Assembly (NCBI GenBank): GCA_004794785.1
Contig: SJOL01007411.1
Coordinates: 893,897 to 957,896 of the forward strand
Source of the DNA: Opisthorchis felineus
Lineage: Eukaryota > Platyhelminthes > Trematoda > Opisthorchiida > Opisthorchiidae
Direction: 5' to 3'
DNA length: 64,000 nucleotides
Part shown: positions 32,308-44,228 of the stretch, in pieces
Layout of the letters: each line of letters opens with the position of its first letter
Position numbering within the stretch: the first letter of the stretch is position 1
Translations under genes and position numbers: made by a program
Notes under the pieces: model-generated
What the model was told of the DNA's origin: nothing
Seen by the model: only the letters and a program-made list of their open reading frames with translations
Database searches by the model: none

Positions 32308-33031
32308 AAGTCATCACCATAATCATCAGAGACAGCAACATCAGTGGTGACACTGATGTTTCCCTGCCTTACAACCATAAATTTCTAACTATATTTAAAA
32401 TCTTAGAGTGAAAAGAAGAGCAAAAGAGTGGGTGGGGGAGAGGACCTATTGCTGGCCTTTGTCAAGCATTCTGAGGTGCCTGTACCTTCAAGCCTGTCAG
32501 CCCCCATTTCTTGCATTGTCTCCAGCAAAGCGGGGTCACGAGGACCCTATCCTGGAAGGCGGACAGCACCAACAACACCAAAACTGTCCGTACTTACTTT
32601 CACACCCTTCTGCCAAATCATACGTTGTCCGCCTCGCGGATTCTGCCATTCTGAAGGGGGCACGGAGGACAACACTAGTCTCCGTAAACGGTGTTTCGAC
32701 ATGACTAGCACATGGCTGAGTCACCGCAGTTGATGGTGCTGGATGTTTTCCGTGACTGAAGTACCTCTGTACAACCAACTACCGGTTTTCCAGTCGGCTC
32801 GTTACTAATCCGCTGACGCCATCCAAAACCAGCAACGCTTATGAGGCATCGGTGGTCAAAATCCGGAAGACGTCTCACGTCATCTATCCACAGAGGCCAC
32901 TTCTCGCAGCCATACAACAACACAGTCCTTACTGTAGCCTGGTACACGCTGCCCTTAAGACCCAGTAACACCTTTTTGACGCAGATTAGCAAACGTGCTT
33001 CGAGCCTTTGAGATTCTTGCACTGACTTCAT
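32308..33031 (-). pseudogene. RTE-like LINE, reverse-transcriptase thumb and 3' end, decayed
   Basis: On the minus strand the frame 33031-32705 carries [20 protein letters not shown] and [11 protein letters not shown], the thumb region found after the polymerase domain of RTE/CR1-like LINEs. Downstream the reading continues in other frames (RRTTYDLAEGCE and a CCWCCPPSRIGS counterpart of LPGWGPRD), showing frameshifts. The 3' UTR matches that at 1-385. Polymerase motifs A-C lie upstream and are missing, so the copy is a dead 5'-truncated insertion. It has the same orientation as pitx. Confidence 0.8.
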
Positions 33032-33118
33032 TAGAGGCAGGTGAGGTAGGTGATTCTCACTGAAATTTTTCTTTCTGTGTGTAGTAGCCGGTTGAGCGCT
33101 CTCCTTGTGTGAACGACT

Positions 33119-33121
<3 letters not shown>

Positions 33122-33166
<45 letters not shown>
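33122..33166. repeat. (TA)n microsatellite
   Basis: About 22 uninterrupted TA units lie in the pitx intron. Confidence 0.95.
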
Positions 33167-34659
<1,493 letters not shown>

Positions 34660-34663
34660 CTAG

Positions 34664-34684
34664 TCTGAAACGGAGAGCGAGATT
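34664..34684 (-). promoter_or_regulatory. pitx: Splice acceptor before the pitx ATG
   Basis: On the minus strand a pyrimidine tract CTCGCTCTCCGTTTCAG ends at 34665, 14 bases upstream of the ATG. This can be a cis acceptor for an upstream 5' UTR exon or the addition site for a flatworm spliced leader. The sequence alone does not separate these. Confidence 0.55.
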
Positions 34685-36024
34685 AGAGTAACGCGGATGA
34701 AATATTACAAATAATGCGGTCACTGGTATTATCTTTCTCAGAGTTTTTGCAATACTCAACAAAATCCTAACTAGTGTTCGACGACACTGTCCGTAGAAGA
34801 ATGTCTCTAAGACCTGTCAGGCCATTCCATCAGTAATTCCACGACTGAACAACCTTGGGATAACTAACGTTTGCGAAAATTGGTGTCTCTCCTGCATTTC
34901 ACCTAGATCCGAATGAATTTCGTGAGGAGAAGCGCATGTAGTAGTATGTAGCAGTAGCAAGAAGTCACTCCTACAAAACTTCCAAGCTTAGGTGATTGAC
35001 ATCACCGGCCAAGATGTAATCACTCAGAGCCTATGGTGCCCTTCCACAGTGAATAATCCCTTTCTTCTTGAAAAGGTATATTTTATTGTTGGTACATCAA
35101 GAGCTGTGTTGTAGGTTTAAGATTATTTTCGGACATTATACACATTGCAACCGTCATCTTATCATATTATTTTTTGCTCATACCGACAATCGGCCCCGAG
35201 AGCTGATGAACCGCCTGGAAACCGTTCTCTTTTATTCTAATAAAGTACTCCTGTATCCCAAATACAGGGTATTCCTTCAAGAAACCGAAATTTTAGTTGT
35301 AAATCCTAAGGAGCCGCACTTTCTGGAGTATATTTCAACAAATCTCTTGATGCGCTTAAAAGCTAGGTCTAAGAGGCATTCTATATTGCCTTTCTTCTCA
35401 GCTGCGGAGATATTTTAGATCGTGCGGCCGACAAGGAGCAGCCGATCCTCGAGCATCTTACAACGCTAAGAATGTTTACACGTTAACCGACTTCATGATC
35501 TATTATGATAAAACCAACGTCATCAAAAGCAGTACAGCTCACTGTAACTTGAACTATATTCATATTACCTCCAAAACTCACCTTGTTGTTGAGCCACCGA
35601 TAAGTAAGCTGTTCGCCTATTATATGTGGGCACCAGTAAGCACCCATCCAAGCCGTGGGGATTGAGTATGCGACATTCTAGCTTAACAGGATTTGTATCC
35701 TTTAAAATGGCTCTGTAAATGTCCCCAATATCCCGCGAGTTTGAATGATAACTTTACGAATGATGCATGAAAGATTTTTCATCTAGAATAGCTCCACTGA
35801 CGACAAGTTTTTGTTTCGCTGCAAATAAAACCACGAACGCCAAAAATGTTGATCCAAAATTCAAAAAGAAATGGCTTAAAAAGTACCAAAAATTAAGAAA
35901 CCTTTATGAAGGAATCTTTACAAGTCTTTGCAAACTAGCCAAACTTGAAAGAGTTCCATTGGTGCCTCACTTTAATAGCATCTTGATTTGCAAGTTAATA
36001 TTTAACTCCGCGTATGTCTGATTT
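34685..36024. other. 5' flank of pitx
   Basis: No gene was recognised. Frames at 35068-35418 and 35767-36021 (116 and 84 codons) have plausible amino-acid content but no motif or clear splice sites. Confidence 0.35.
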
Positions 36025-36149
36025 TGCTTTCAAGTACAAAAACTACCTGAGGGACTTCGGGGAATAGGTTTACCTGATGAGCCTCCAAAAAAGTCGAACC
36101 CGTTAGTGTGCTCTTCCATAAAGTTTCAGCAACCTTATGAGCAGTATGT
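36025..36149 (+). repeat. Hammerhead repeat, ribozyme module (mutated)
   Basis: CTGATGAG is intact (36074-36081) and the outer CAGCAACCTTATGAG is kept. The second core box reads CGAACC, the lead-in arm is lost and the cleavage region reads GTTAGTG. It is inactive by inspection. Confidence 0.65.
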
Positions 36150-36957
36150 CAATCCATTTAACTTTATGAAGATGCACGTTTATGAGTTCCATAGTTCAAG
36201 AGTAATTTTGTCGTCTCAGTTTTGTTGTGGTTTTGTCGCCCGGTTGATGACTTGTCCAGTAATAACCTATCAAACCAAGTGAGTCTACAAAGCCAGCTCA
36301 ATCTCTTTTCTTCCAATGGTAGAGCTAACCTAATTTAGAGGGAAAATAGAAGGCAAACTGTACCGTTTTCCTGCTCTAGACACAAAAGTTAGCACACTGG
36401 AGTGAACTGTACCAGATAGTCTTTGCGAAACCGTAAATGAGTTTTGAGCTCGATTACTCAGCCAGGAGCATGCTTCTGATACTGGTGCTGGACTTGTGAG
36501 GGAATCAGCGGAAATCGAGTGCACGCAAAACCTCGTGGTGTCTACTCCATTACACTAGGTTTTCTTATATGTATGTCATATGTAAGTTTCCACGACCTAT
36601 TCATGGTGACTTATGAAATTTCAGAGCCTCCCTGTTATTATTGTCACATTGAGCGAATGACAGGTTTTTTATGTTCCATTTGTATCTGCAGATTGTTTCA
36701 GTTACTAGGATAACCTGAATCGGGCGGAACAACACATCCTGTGCAAAATGGAACAAGAGGAAATTTGTCATTTTTCATTCGGTGTTGGCATCAGGTGGAC
36801 GTAAAACCGACGCTTATTTTGATCTTGCCATTTTTTCCTCGGAAAAAGATGGTGTTGCCGGAACCGCAGCTCAGTTTTGAAAAGAATAAATTCGGTCGGT
36901 ATTTGGGTAACGCGGCTTGGTATATGAAATGCGGGTGCCCCGTTCACTCAGTTTTAG
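36150..36957. other. No recognised feature
   Basis: Nothing matched in this stretch apart from the candidate exon that follows it. Confidence 0.35.
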
Positions 36958-37204
36958 CATGGGAATGGTCAAGTTTTGTGCGGACCGTGAAGTTGCTGCA
37001 AGGAAAACGCGCATACATCTGCAGTTTCTGGAACCTGTAGAACATGAGCTGGACATCTGTGCCAAAATTTTACCCGATTGTATGGACCGCAAAAGTGTAG
37101 TCGACCTTCAGACTGACCTTCGAATACAGATCATAGCAAAACTCCTGCCATTCGTCTTCTCACCAGCTAGTGTGCTTAGTGGCTACATTGTGATCCACGC
37201 CTAA
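36958..37204 (+). CDS. Unrecognised exon-like open frame
   Basis: After a pyrimidine-rich acceptor (GTTCACTCAGTTTTAG) an open frame begins ATGGGAATGGTC at 36959 and runs to TAA at 37202-37204. It reads like real protein (MVKFCADREVAARKTRIH, then a charged helix-prone stretch with DLQTDLRIQIIAKLL). I do not recognise a family. It could be a terminal exon of an unlisted gene, a decayed element or chance. Confidence 0.2.
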
Positions 37205-38179
37205 TCGGTCTAATTTTTACCAATGATGTGTACTAGAATGGAAGGTGTACGGCATTCGAGGTCGAAACTACTGACCGACTATCGTACGCTTGATCGTAAT
37301 TTCAAAGCTGAGGGTATTCACCTCTCCGTAGGAATCTTAAATCAACTTTCATGTGCACTAAATAACCATTGGCCTCTATGAAGTTTCTGGAAGATATTTT
37401 AGGCTGTTTCTTTTGTTACTGGGTTACAGAAGTGCACGAAGATGAAGCCTAGCTGCAAGTGAATACCCGTGGTTGGCGGCTTATATTGTTTTTTTTGCTC
37501 ACAGCATATTCATTTGAGATTTGTCAATTCTACTTAACGTCTGTTAACGGAAATGGCAATAACGATATAGTGATGATAACATTATGAATGAGTAAGAGAT
37601 CTTGAGTTTGACCGCAGCAACTTTTGAGGTGGACTTCCAAAACTCACTGATGTTAGCTGTTTGCAGGGTTTATGACTCACACCTGTTTGACTGCCATTGC
37701 TTCTGAGCATTACTCAACATTCACAGCTTTTGAGAATGCTTCAAGACTTATACCTACTTCAGCTAATGGATTTTTAGAGAAATCTAAACTACATTATAAT
37801 TTTTAGCATCAGAAGTTCATGGTTCTTCCAGGGGGGTGCGATTAGATGCACAACTACTATGTAGAACCAAATGTAGCGAAAAATGCATGCAAGCGCAATC
37901 AAGAAGAATATTCTTGACTCAAATGAATTTGCTGTTTTCTTTGTCGTTTTATTTCCCTACATATAATAATACCGATAATAATAATACTCCAATTTAGATA
38001 ATTCACCAGTGAGCGTATGTTTTTATGTGCAAGTACACTTATTCAAATGGAGTTAACATTTGAAAACATCTGTTTCACAACTAATGTGGACAGAATCAAC
38101 AACTACCCGCATTTATTGTCAGAAAGCGAAAGAATCGACGGATAGGAACAGGAAATCCCACTAAACTTACTCGTTCCAG
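37205..38179. other. No recognised feature
   Basis: AT-rich DNA with a short ATA/ATAATA stretch near 37964-37985. No gene was found. Confidence 0.4.
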
Positions 38180-38385
38180 TGGAGGATGAAACAACTAGCT
38201 TGAGCTTAATCCACACCGAAGCCGGCAATGTATGGTTAGCAGGAACAGCAACCGAGCTAGAACAAGTGTGTTTGTGGAGGCTTAATCAGTGTCTGCCTTC
38301 AGTATTCACAGGATCTCAACGCTGGAAAGCCGTTCAAGCTCTCCTTGTTAATTCACTGCTCCACGATGTTCCTTCAAGTTTGTAA
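38180..38385 (+). CDS. Unrecognised terminal-exon-like open frame
   Basis: A good acceptor (ACTTACTCGTTCCAG) precedes an open frame reading EDETTSLSLIHTEAGNVWL, then ELEQVCLWRLNQCLP and a stop at 38383-38385. The composition resembles coding sequence, with tryptophans and a balanced charge. No family is recognised and no partner exon was found. Confidence 0.22.
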
Positions 38386-39589
38386 CTTTGGCGAGAAATC
38401 CGGGATTTGAGCGTACGGATTAGGCTCGTAATCTAACAATGGCGGCTGTTACTGCCACAGCGCTTAGGCTTGGCAAGGTTCAATTTGTGTCAGTTGTTAA
38501 GCCCCCAGGAGTTAACGCTATATCCCATCACCTAACGAATTCGCCTGATTGGGCTTTGTTATCCCCTGTCCCCACATAGGACTGTGTATGCGTGCGTATA
38601 TGTGTTTGTGCGCGTGCCTATACTTCGTGCTGAACCAGCAAGCTGGGAGAAAATTAGATCGAATCCCGCGCTGTCTTAATCCCCGATTCGAGGAAGGGAA
38701 GGCGATGTTGATCATCCCGCAACAACTGATGTGAGGGTGATGGTGGTCGTTTTGGTTGTCCATTTGAATGGAACAGCCTGTTAGAAGAGGCAGAGACATC
38801 TCCGTTCCCTCTGTGACGGAAGCGTGACAGGCAGCATGCTGTGCAAGTTTCCTTCCCTCATGCGATTCGCGTGGCGCGTAGCAGATTTATGCTGTCCAAT
38901 GGGGGAACGCTGGAGGAAAGGAAGGAGTCTAACAGACAGCATAGGAACATTGTATATTGCAATGAATTTCAAATACAAGTCTTTTCACAAATCAAAAATA
39001 GAACAAAACGTTCACAAGAGCAGAACCCCACAATCTCTCCTTTAACAGCTTACTGTAAATGTGATTAAACAAGGTACTTCTAGGACAGTACAAAATAAAG
39101 GTTCGTGATTAACGTAGAAACCATATTCACGCAAGTCAGCTCAGCCGCGTATTTAGCTGCGTGACATAATTACTAGTGTCTGAGCATAGAGAAGAAGAAA
39201 CTCCAGACGGATGCCATCCTCTGTAATGTAAAGGTAAGCTGGAGCTCTAGTAGTAACGTCAGGCTTTTGGAAGTACAAATGGCAGCTGGTATAGATAGGT
39301 TCTGAACAGTTCGGAAGCCACCGACTCGTTGGCTTACCTCCAAAACATACATTGTTCAAGTTTGCCACCGGATCTTTGTAACTTATTTTTCATGTATTTT
39401 CCTACATATAGTAACGTTCGTAGCCTGTCTTTGGGGTAAAATTGTTCATCAGGAAACAAAATAGTATATTTCCATGCCATTTTTAAGATCGACGAAAAAT
39501 CTGGACGGCCAGTTTCACATTTCGCTCTTCGTTGTTAGGTAGGCCTGATCCAGTAATGGCCACCAGCTACACTGCCTAATTAAAAATCA
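38386..39589. other. No recognised feature
   Basis: Several overlapping open frames of 60-95 codons on both strands at 38518-39068 have no motif. Nothing else was found. Confidence 0.35.
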
Positions 39590-40003
39590 AATTGCGATCA
39601 AAGTTCATCTGCAAAGTATTTTGGTGCTGATGGAAGACTCTGCGGAACTTCACTTGAATCTGTCCTTTAGGGTATTCTTCACCTGAATGTGCTAAAGAAG
39701 GCCACCTCAAGTTTCAGTTTGAACGATATCCAAGAAGTCGGAATGTGAATCAGTCATAAGGAAAAGCGCTTAGTCCTACATGCTGAGTAGCAAGGAGGGT
39801 AAACATATGGTCGGCTGTCCGGGATTTTTACGAACCTCATCGGTAGTACTGAATAGCGCTCCAAATCTAACATCAGACGGTCTTTGTGCGGCATATTCAG
39901 TTGAAGCATACCACAAACGACAGGTTCGGGCGAAATTTAGCTGAGTTCTTCGTAAACACTAAGTTAATATACAAGCGAATGTCTATCGAAGCATTGCAAA
40001 TTC
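39590..40003. repeat. Hammerhead repeat, old tail(-)/ribozyme(+)/tail(+) composite
   Basis: A minus-strand tail (about 39590-39735) precedes a strongly diverged plus-strand ribozyme module (about 39755-39852). Its core is ruined: CTGAGTAG, GTAAAC. A plus-strand tail follows (about 39870-40003, with GCGGCATATTCAGTTGAAG). The order repeats that of a full element with both modules. Confidence 0.55.
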
Positions 40004-43000
40004 TCAGAATGGTCGGCATGACTCCTCCGAAGGTAAAATGCCCCCTCAGAAATCTGGGTCAGACTGCTTGCTCAGACTCCCATGAGGTACTTTGTAGGAG
40101 ACTGATTACCGCTCCCACCACGGCTCTGCTCGAACAGATTGCCCATCAGAAAACCAGTGGGTGAGGAGAAAGTAGCGGCGTGTCCCGACTTCACTTTATA
40201 ATACATTATTTTAAACCTTAAGCAGTGGCTCATGGCTGAAGAAACGAGTGAGGAGCTTCATAGTGCTTGAATCGGACAGAAATCCCCTTCTTTCGCAATT
40301 TATATTACAACCAAAGTCAAGTTCAACATTTTGGCTGTGCAGACAGTATAATATCCTGTCTGAGCAAATGAAATCAAACATAGAGACAGTCATTTAGTTT
40401 GTCACTTGGAAATTGTTGCGCAATTCAGAGAGTTTAATGTACGATAAAATAACACTGCTCCGGTAGCAGTCAAAACGAAAACTCGTCGATATCCGCAATA
40501 ATTACGTAAATGTTGATGTAGGCAATAATAATTTTCGTGAGATCCTGCTTTGTGGCTGCTCTGTTTTTCAGTGAGCAGTGCAGAAATTTTGATGGCTAAT
40601 AGGACGCCACATTTAGTATTATTATGAATTTTTGGGTTATCTTAGCAGCTTTATTGTTTTTTTTGTGTTTGTGGAAAAAGTAGCCATAGTGCCGATCTCA
40701 TTGTCATGCAAACACGGTTTCGAAAGAGTAACATTTTCATAATTTCATTCAGATGAGCGTAACGACCGGACTCCGTGCATTTTAGCTGACGGTTACCCTT
40801 AAATAAAAGAAACAAAGAGATTCAGTCTGACCCATCGTAAAACAAAATTCGACGGGATGTTCCCCCCTCCCCCGATTCAACACTACAGAGCACCCACTAC
40901 AACATGCCTAGAGGTAAGACCACTAGGGAAAAGTGAATGTCATTGGTAATGTGTGCAATGATTAGGTGGTTTGAGTACCTAATTGAAACATGTTTATTCT
41001 TGTGGTGCGGGAGTGTTTATAGTGTAGGTTATGGGAGATTGGGACAGATATAATTGTAGATGCTTTGACAGATGTAGTTACCTTGCTGAAGAACTGCAGC
41101 CAATCTGTGTGGAGCATGGGGGTTCCCCACTGTAATACATTCTAGGACGCTGCAGCAGCTAATAAACGGGGATTTTTCTCGACGGCTGATAGATGTGTGC
41201 TGGCTTCACGTGGGTATTTTACAAGTCTAAGAACCCTGCCTGCAGGACTGATTCCAACTGGCCACGATTGAATGTTTTTGTACATCTGAGCTGAACGGTT
41301 TACTTTACATGTGTCGACCGGTGTCAGGTGGCAAATGTGCTGTCACAAACGGTGCACAGAAGATGTGGGATAGGGTCCACATGAGGAAAGCGAGCTCAAG
41401 ACCACTCTGTCGCAAGCCTGAGATAGCTTCAAATAAATTTTCCGCGGTCAAACAGTCCAGTTTTACGTAATTCGAGACTAGCATACACTGGATGGTGATG
41501 CGTGAATACGAAGAAAGTTTTCGACGAAACCAGCAGTAGCAGGGAACTACCCTCTGATTGCGCAATACCTGATTCCTAACAGGAGGTGTAGTTCAAGGAG
41601 GAGCTTGGAAGTGAACCGTCAGTCGTGTTCACTTCTAAGAATTACAAACGTCTTTTAAAATGATACCCACTTGAATGGTTGCCTTATGAGCCGAACAATC
41701 CGAGCAGGGATATAAGAGAAATATTGATTTAGGGTGAGAATTCGAAGTAATCAAAATGAGTGTGTCTAAACCAAGAATAGACAAGTTTGAAATATCTAGG
41801 AAGGGTTGCAATATCTCTTTTCTTGGCAGATAATACAACGATTTGCCCATGAGCACACGTCCTAACCAGTATTTGGTCACAAAAGCGATCGATGTCTATT
41901 GTTGGCGTTGCAAGTATACCTGATAGGGAAGGAACACAGTAAAAGCTTGTTTACGAAAAGCAACGCGTTGCATGGAAAGCTTCCAGACGAAGTCTATAAG
42001 TTAGCGTTAGATCCCCAGTAAGCGTGCGAAATCACAAAATTAGACTAAGTTATTAGAGCACAACTAGACGAGCTTATTCAGTGCTGTACTAGAGCTAAAG
42101 CGGTTAGATCAAAAAGGGAAGGGCACGGGGATTGCATGTTGGTACATCTGAAACATTGTCAGTAAAAGTGTCAATAAATCAAATGTCTATTGTGAAACTG
42201 ATTGAGTAAGTAATGCGTTATATTCCAATAGGAGTGTCTTATCGGAGTGGGGGTTGAAGACAAAAATAAGAGGGCTGCGTTTTATGTATTAAGCGATGGA
42301 TCTAAACTTCCAGAAAATGTCAAGAATTTTTGACAGCTAAGAGATTAGTCAACAGTGCACTTTTGAAAGTGCATTGACGAGGTGTGCGCCTGGTTTAATT
42401 TTCTGGAGGAAGAAGAAGGGTGCTGCTGGTTAGGTAAATTAGCCCTCCAGGACCGAGTCAGCGGCAACTTGACAGGCATCAGCTGGTAGGTTCAGCTAGA
42501 CATGCTGATCAGGTTTGAGTAGGCTAGCATATAGACGTCGACTAAGGCGGTTTTGGCTACATGAAACACCGTCACGTTTGGTTGTGGGTGGGGATGGGCG
42601 CTTGCGCTCCGGCTGTGATGTGTTGAACCACTTGGAACTAGACGGCGGTACTGGCCATCACTTTCCAAAAAAACATTACAAACTGCTCACCGATTGTGAG
42701 ACAGGGTGGTCGACAATACCTGCAACTTTAACAGAATCCTTTAATAGAGTCTCTATACCGTTAGCATCAATACGATTCAGGAAGGGTCAATGCGGCTGCA
42801 TCACAAGCACATTTGGATGCATTGAAGGTGAGATCATACTGTATGAATTGACAAGACTATCACAAAAGCTGTTCTAAAGGGCCTCGAATACTATTCCAGA
42901 CTCATCTGTGTGCGAAAACCAAGTCCAAACCACGCACAGCGTGAAAAATAAAACATCGAAATATTTGTCCATTATTACAAACAACCCGTGCATTTCGTTT

Positions 43001-43961
43001 GGCACCATGGGTATCTGGTTGTAGACGGGTACCAATCGATTTTGGAGAAGGCATACGTTCTAATTAGTTCAATTTAGAAACCATGAATAGGAATAATAAG
43101 GAGACGCTCAGATACTGTGATATTATGGGCGCAATCATCACTACAAGGTTTTCAGTCGGCTGCGGCTTTCTCTGGGATTCCAAGGAAATTTTAGACGGAC
43201 AATGCTGCCCAAATGTAGCATATACTGGAAATCAATCACCATAACCTTGAGGTTTTCAAGATGTCTGGCAGAAACAAGAGAGACTCTAGTGTTTGAATTT
43301 TTGGAAATCTGTACAGAGTTTATCAAGTTGGAATATTCCATGAGTTGTGCAGAGAACTCAGTATGAGTTGGCAAACCCGTCTTAAGCTCTAAGGAATTGA
43401 TAGAAGTGGTCCAATCAGGAAAATAAACAATCTTCCACCACTATCGAGAGGCTTTCATGCATCAGGTTAACGATGGAACCGAAAAACGTTAGGGGATCAA
43501 TACCGGCTCTTGAACGCTCTACTTAAGTAGAGGTGGATACCTAAGAAAATCGTTAGCGCAGCCCAAGGGCGAGGCTACGAACTATCTTGATGTAGGCTGT
43601 GATCTGAGTGAAAAGTGAGTGGCGATGGGTTGACGTAGTTTTTCAGGACTGATATTTATAAGATGCACCTCAACACCGGTGCCCTTCGGGAAGCCGATAA
43701 ATGAAACCGTCGCGAACTGTGAAGAGGTGAGATTTTCGTTGGCCATCAGCGCCTATCGTAATCACGGGTTCACCAGTGTTTCTTAGAAGGTGGCTGTCAA
43801 ATAACCCGAAAGGCTTGTATGGAACAGTCAACCTGTGTCTCCTACTGCCAAAAAGTCAGTGGCACCAGCGCGCATGTACTTTCTAGAGAGAAGGGGAAGA
43901 CAGAGAGAGCAGGACGGTACACGTGAACGAGGTGCAACTTACCCTCACTCAACCTGTTGAT
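40004..43961. other. No recognised feature
   Basis: About 4 kb without a gene or matched repeat. A 120-codon plus frame at 42515-42877 (MSRLAYRRRLRRFWLH at its start) has no known domain. Confidence 0.35.
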
Positions 43962-44228
43962 TTAGTGATCCAAATTCAATAGCCGCTGCTGTAAATGACG
44001 CAAATGTCCATGCACTTCACCCGCTTTTTCTTCCAGTTCATGCAAATGGATATCAACGTCGTGTGTGGTCAAAATCTGTTTGATATTTACTGGCGAGCAT
44101 TTTTCTAGAAAGCGCGATTTAATTAATCGGTTTAATTCCCACCTGCGAAGAACACCAGGTGTCGTGACAGCTAAGAAGTAGGAAGATAATCCAATTTGAT
44201 CAGACTCACAGTATGGTATGTTCGACAT
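43962..44228 (-). CDS. Unrecognised terminal-exon-like open frame with coiled coil
   Basis: On the minus strand the frame ends HLRHLQQRLLNLDH then TAA. Leucines in heptad spacing from IHLHELEEKAGEVHGHLRHL suggest a short C-terminal coiled coil. A splice acceptor (GTTCTTCGCAG) would start the exon at about 44142 with WELNRLIKSRF. Other acceptors lie upstream. The family is unknown to me; short C-terminal coiled coils occur in many channels and scaffolds. Confidence 0.3.
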   Translation of the reverse strand: MSNIPYCESDQIGLSSYFLAVTTPGVLRRWELNRLIKSRFLEKCSPVNIKQILTTHDVDIHLHELEEKAGEVHGHLRHLQQRLLNLDH

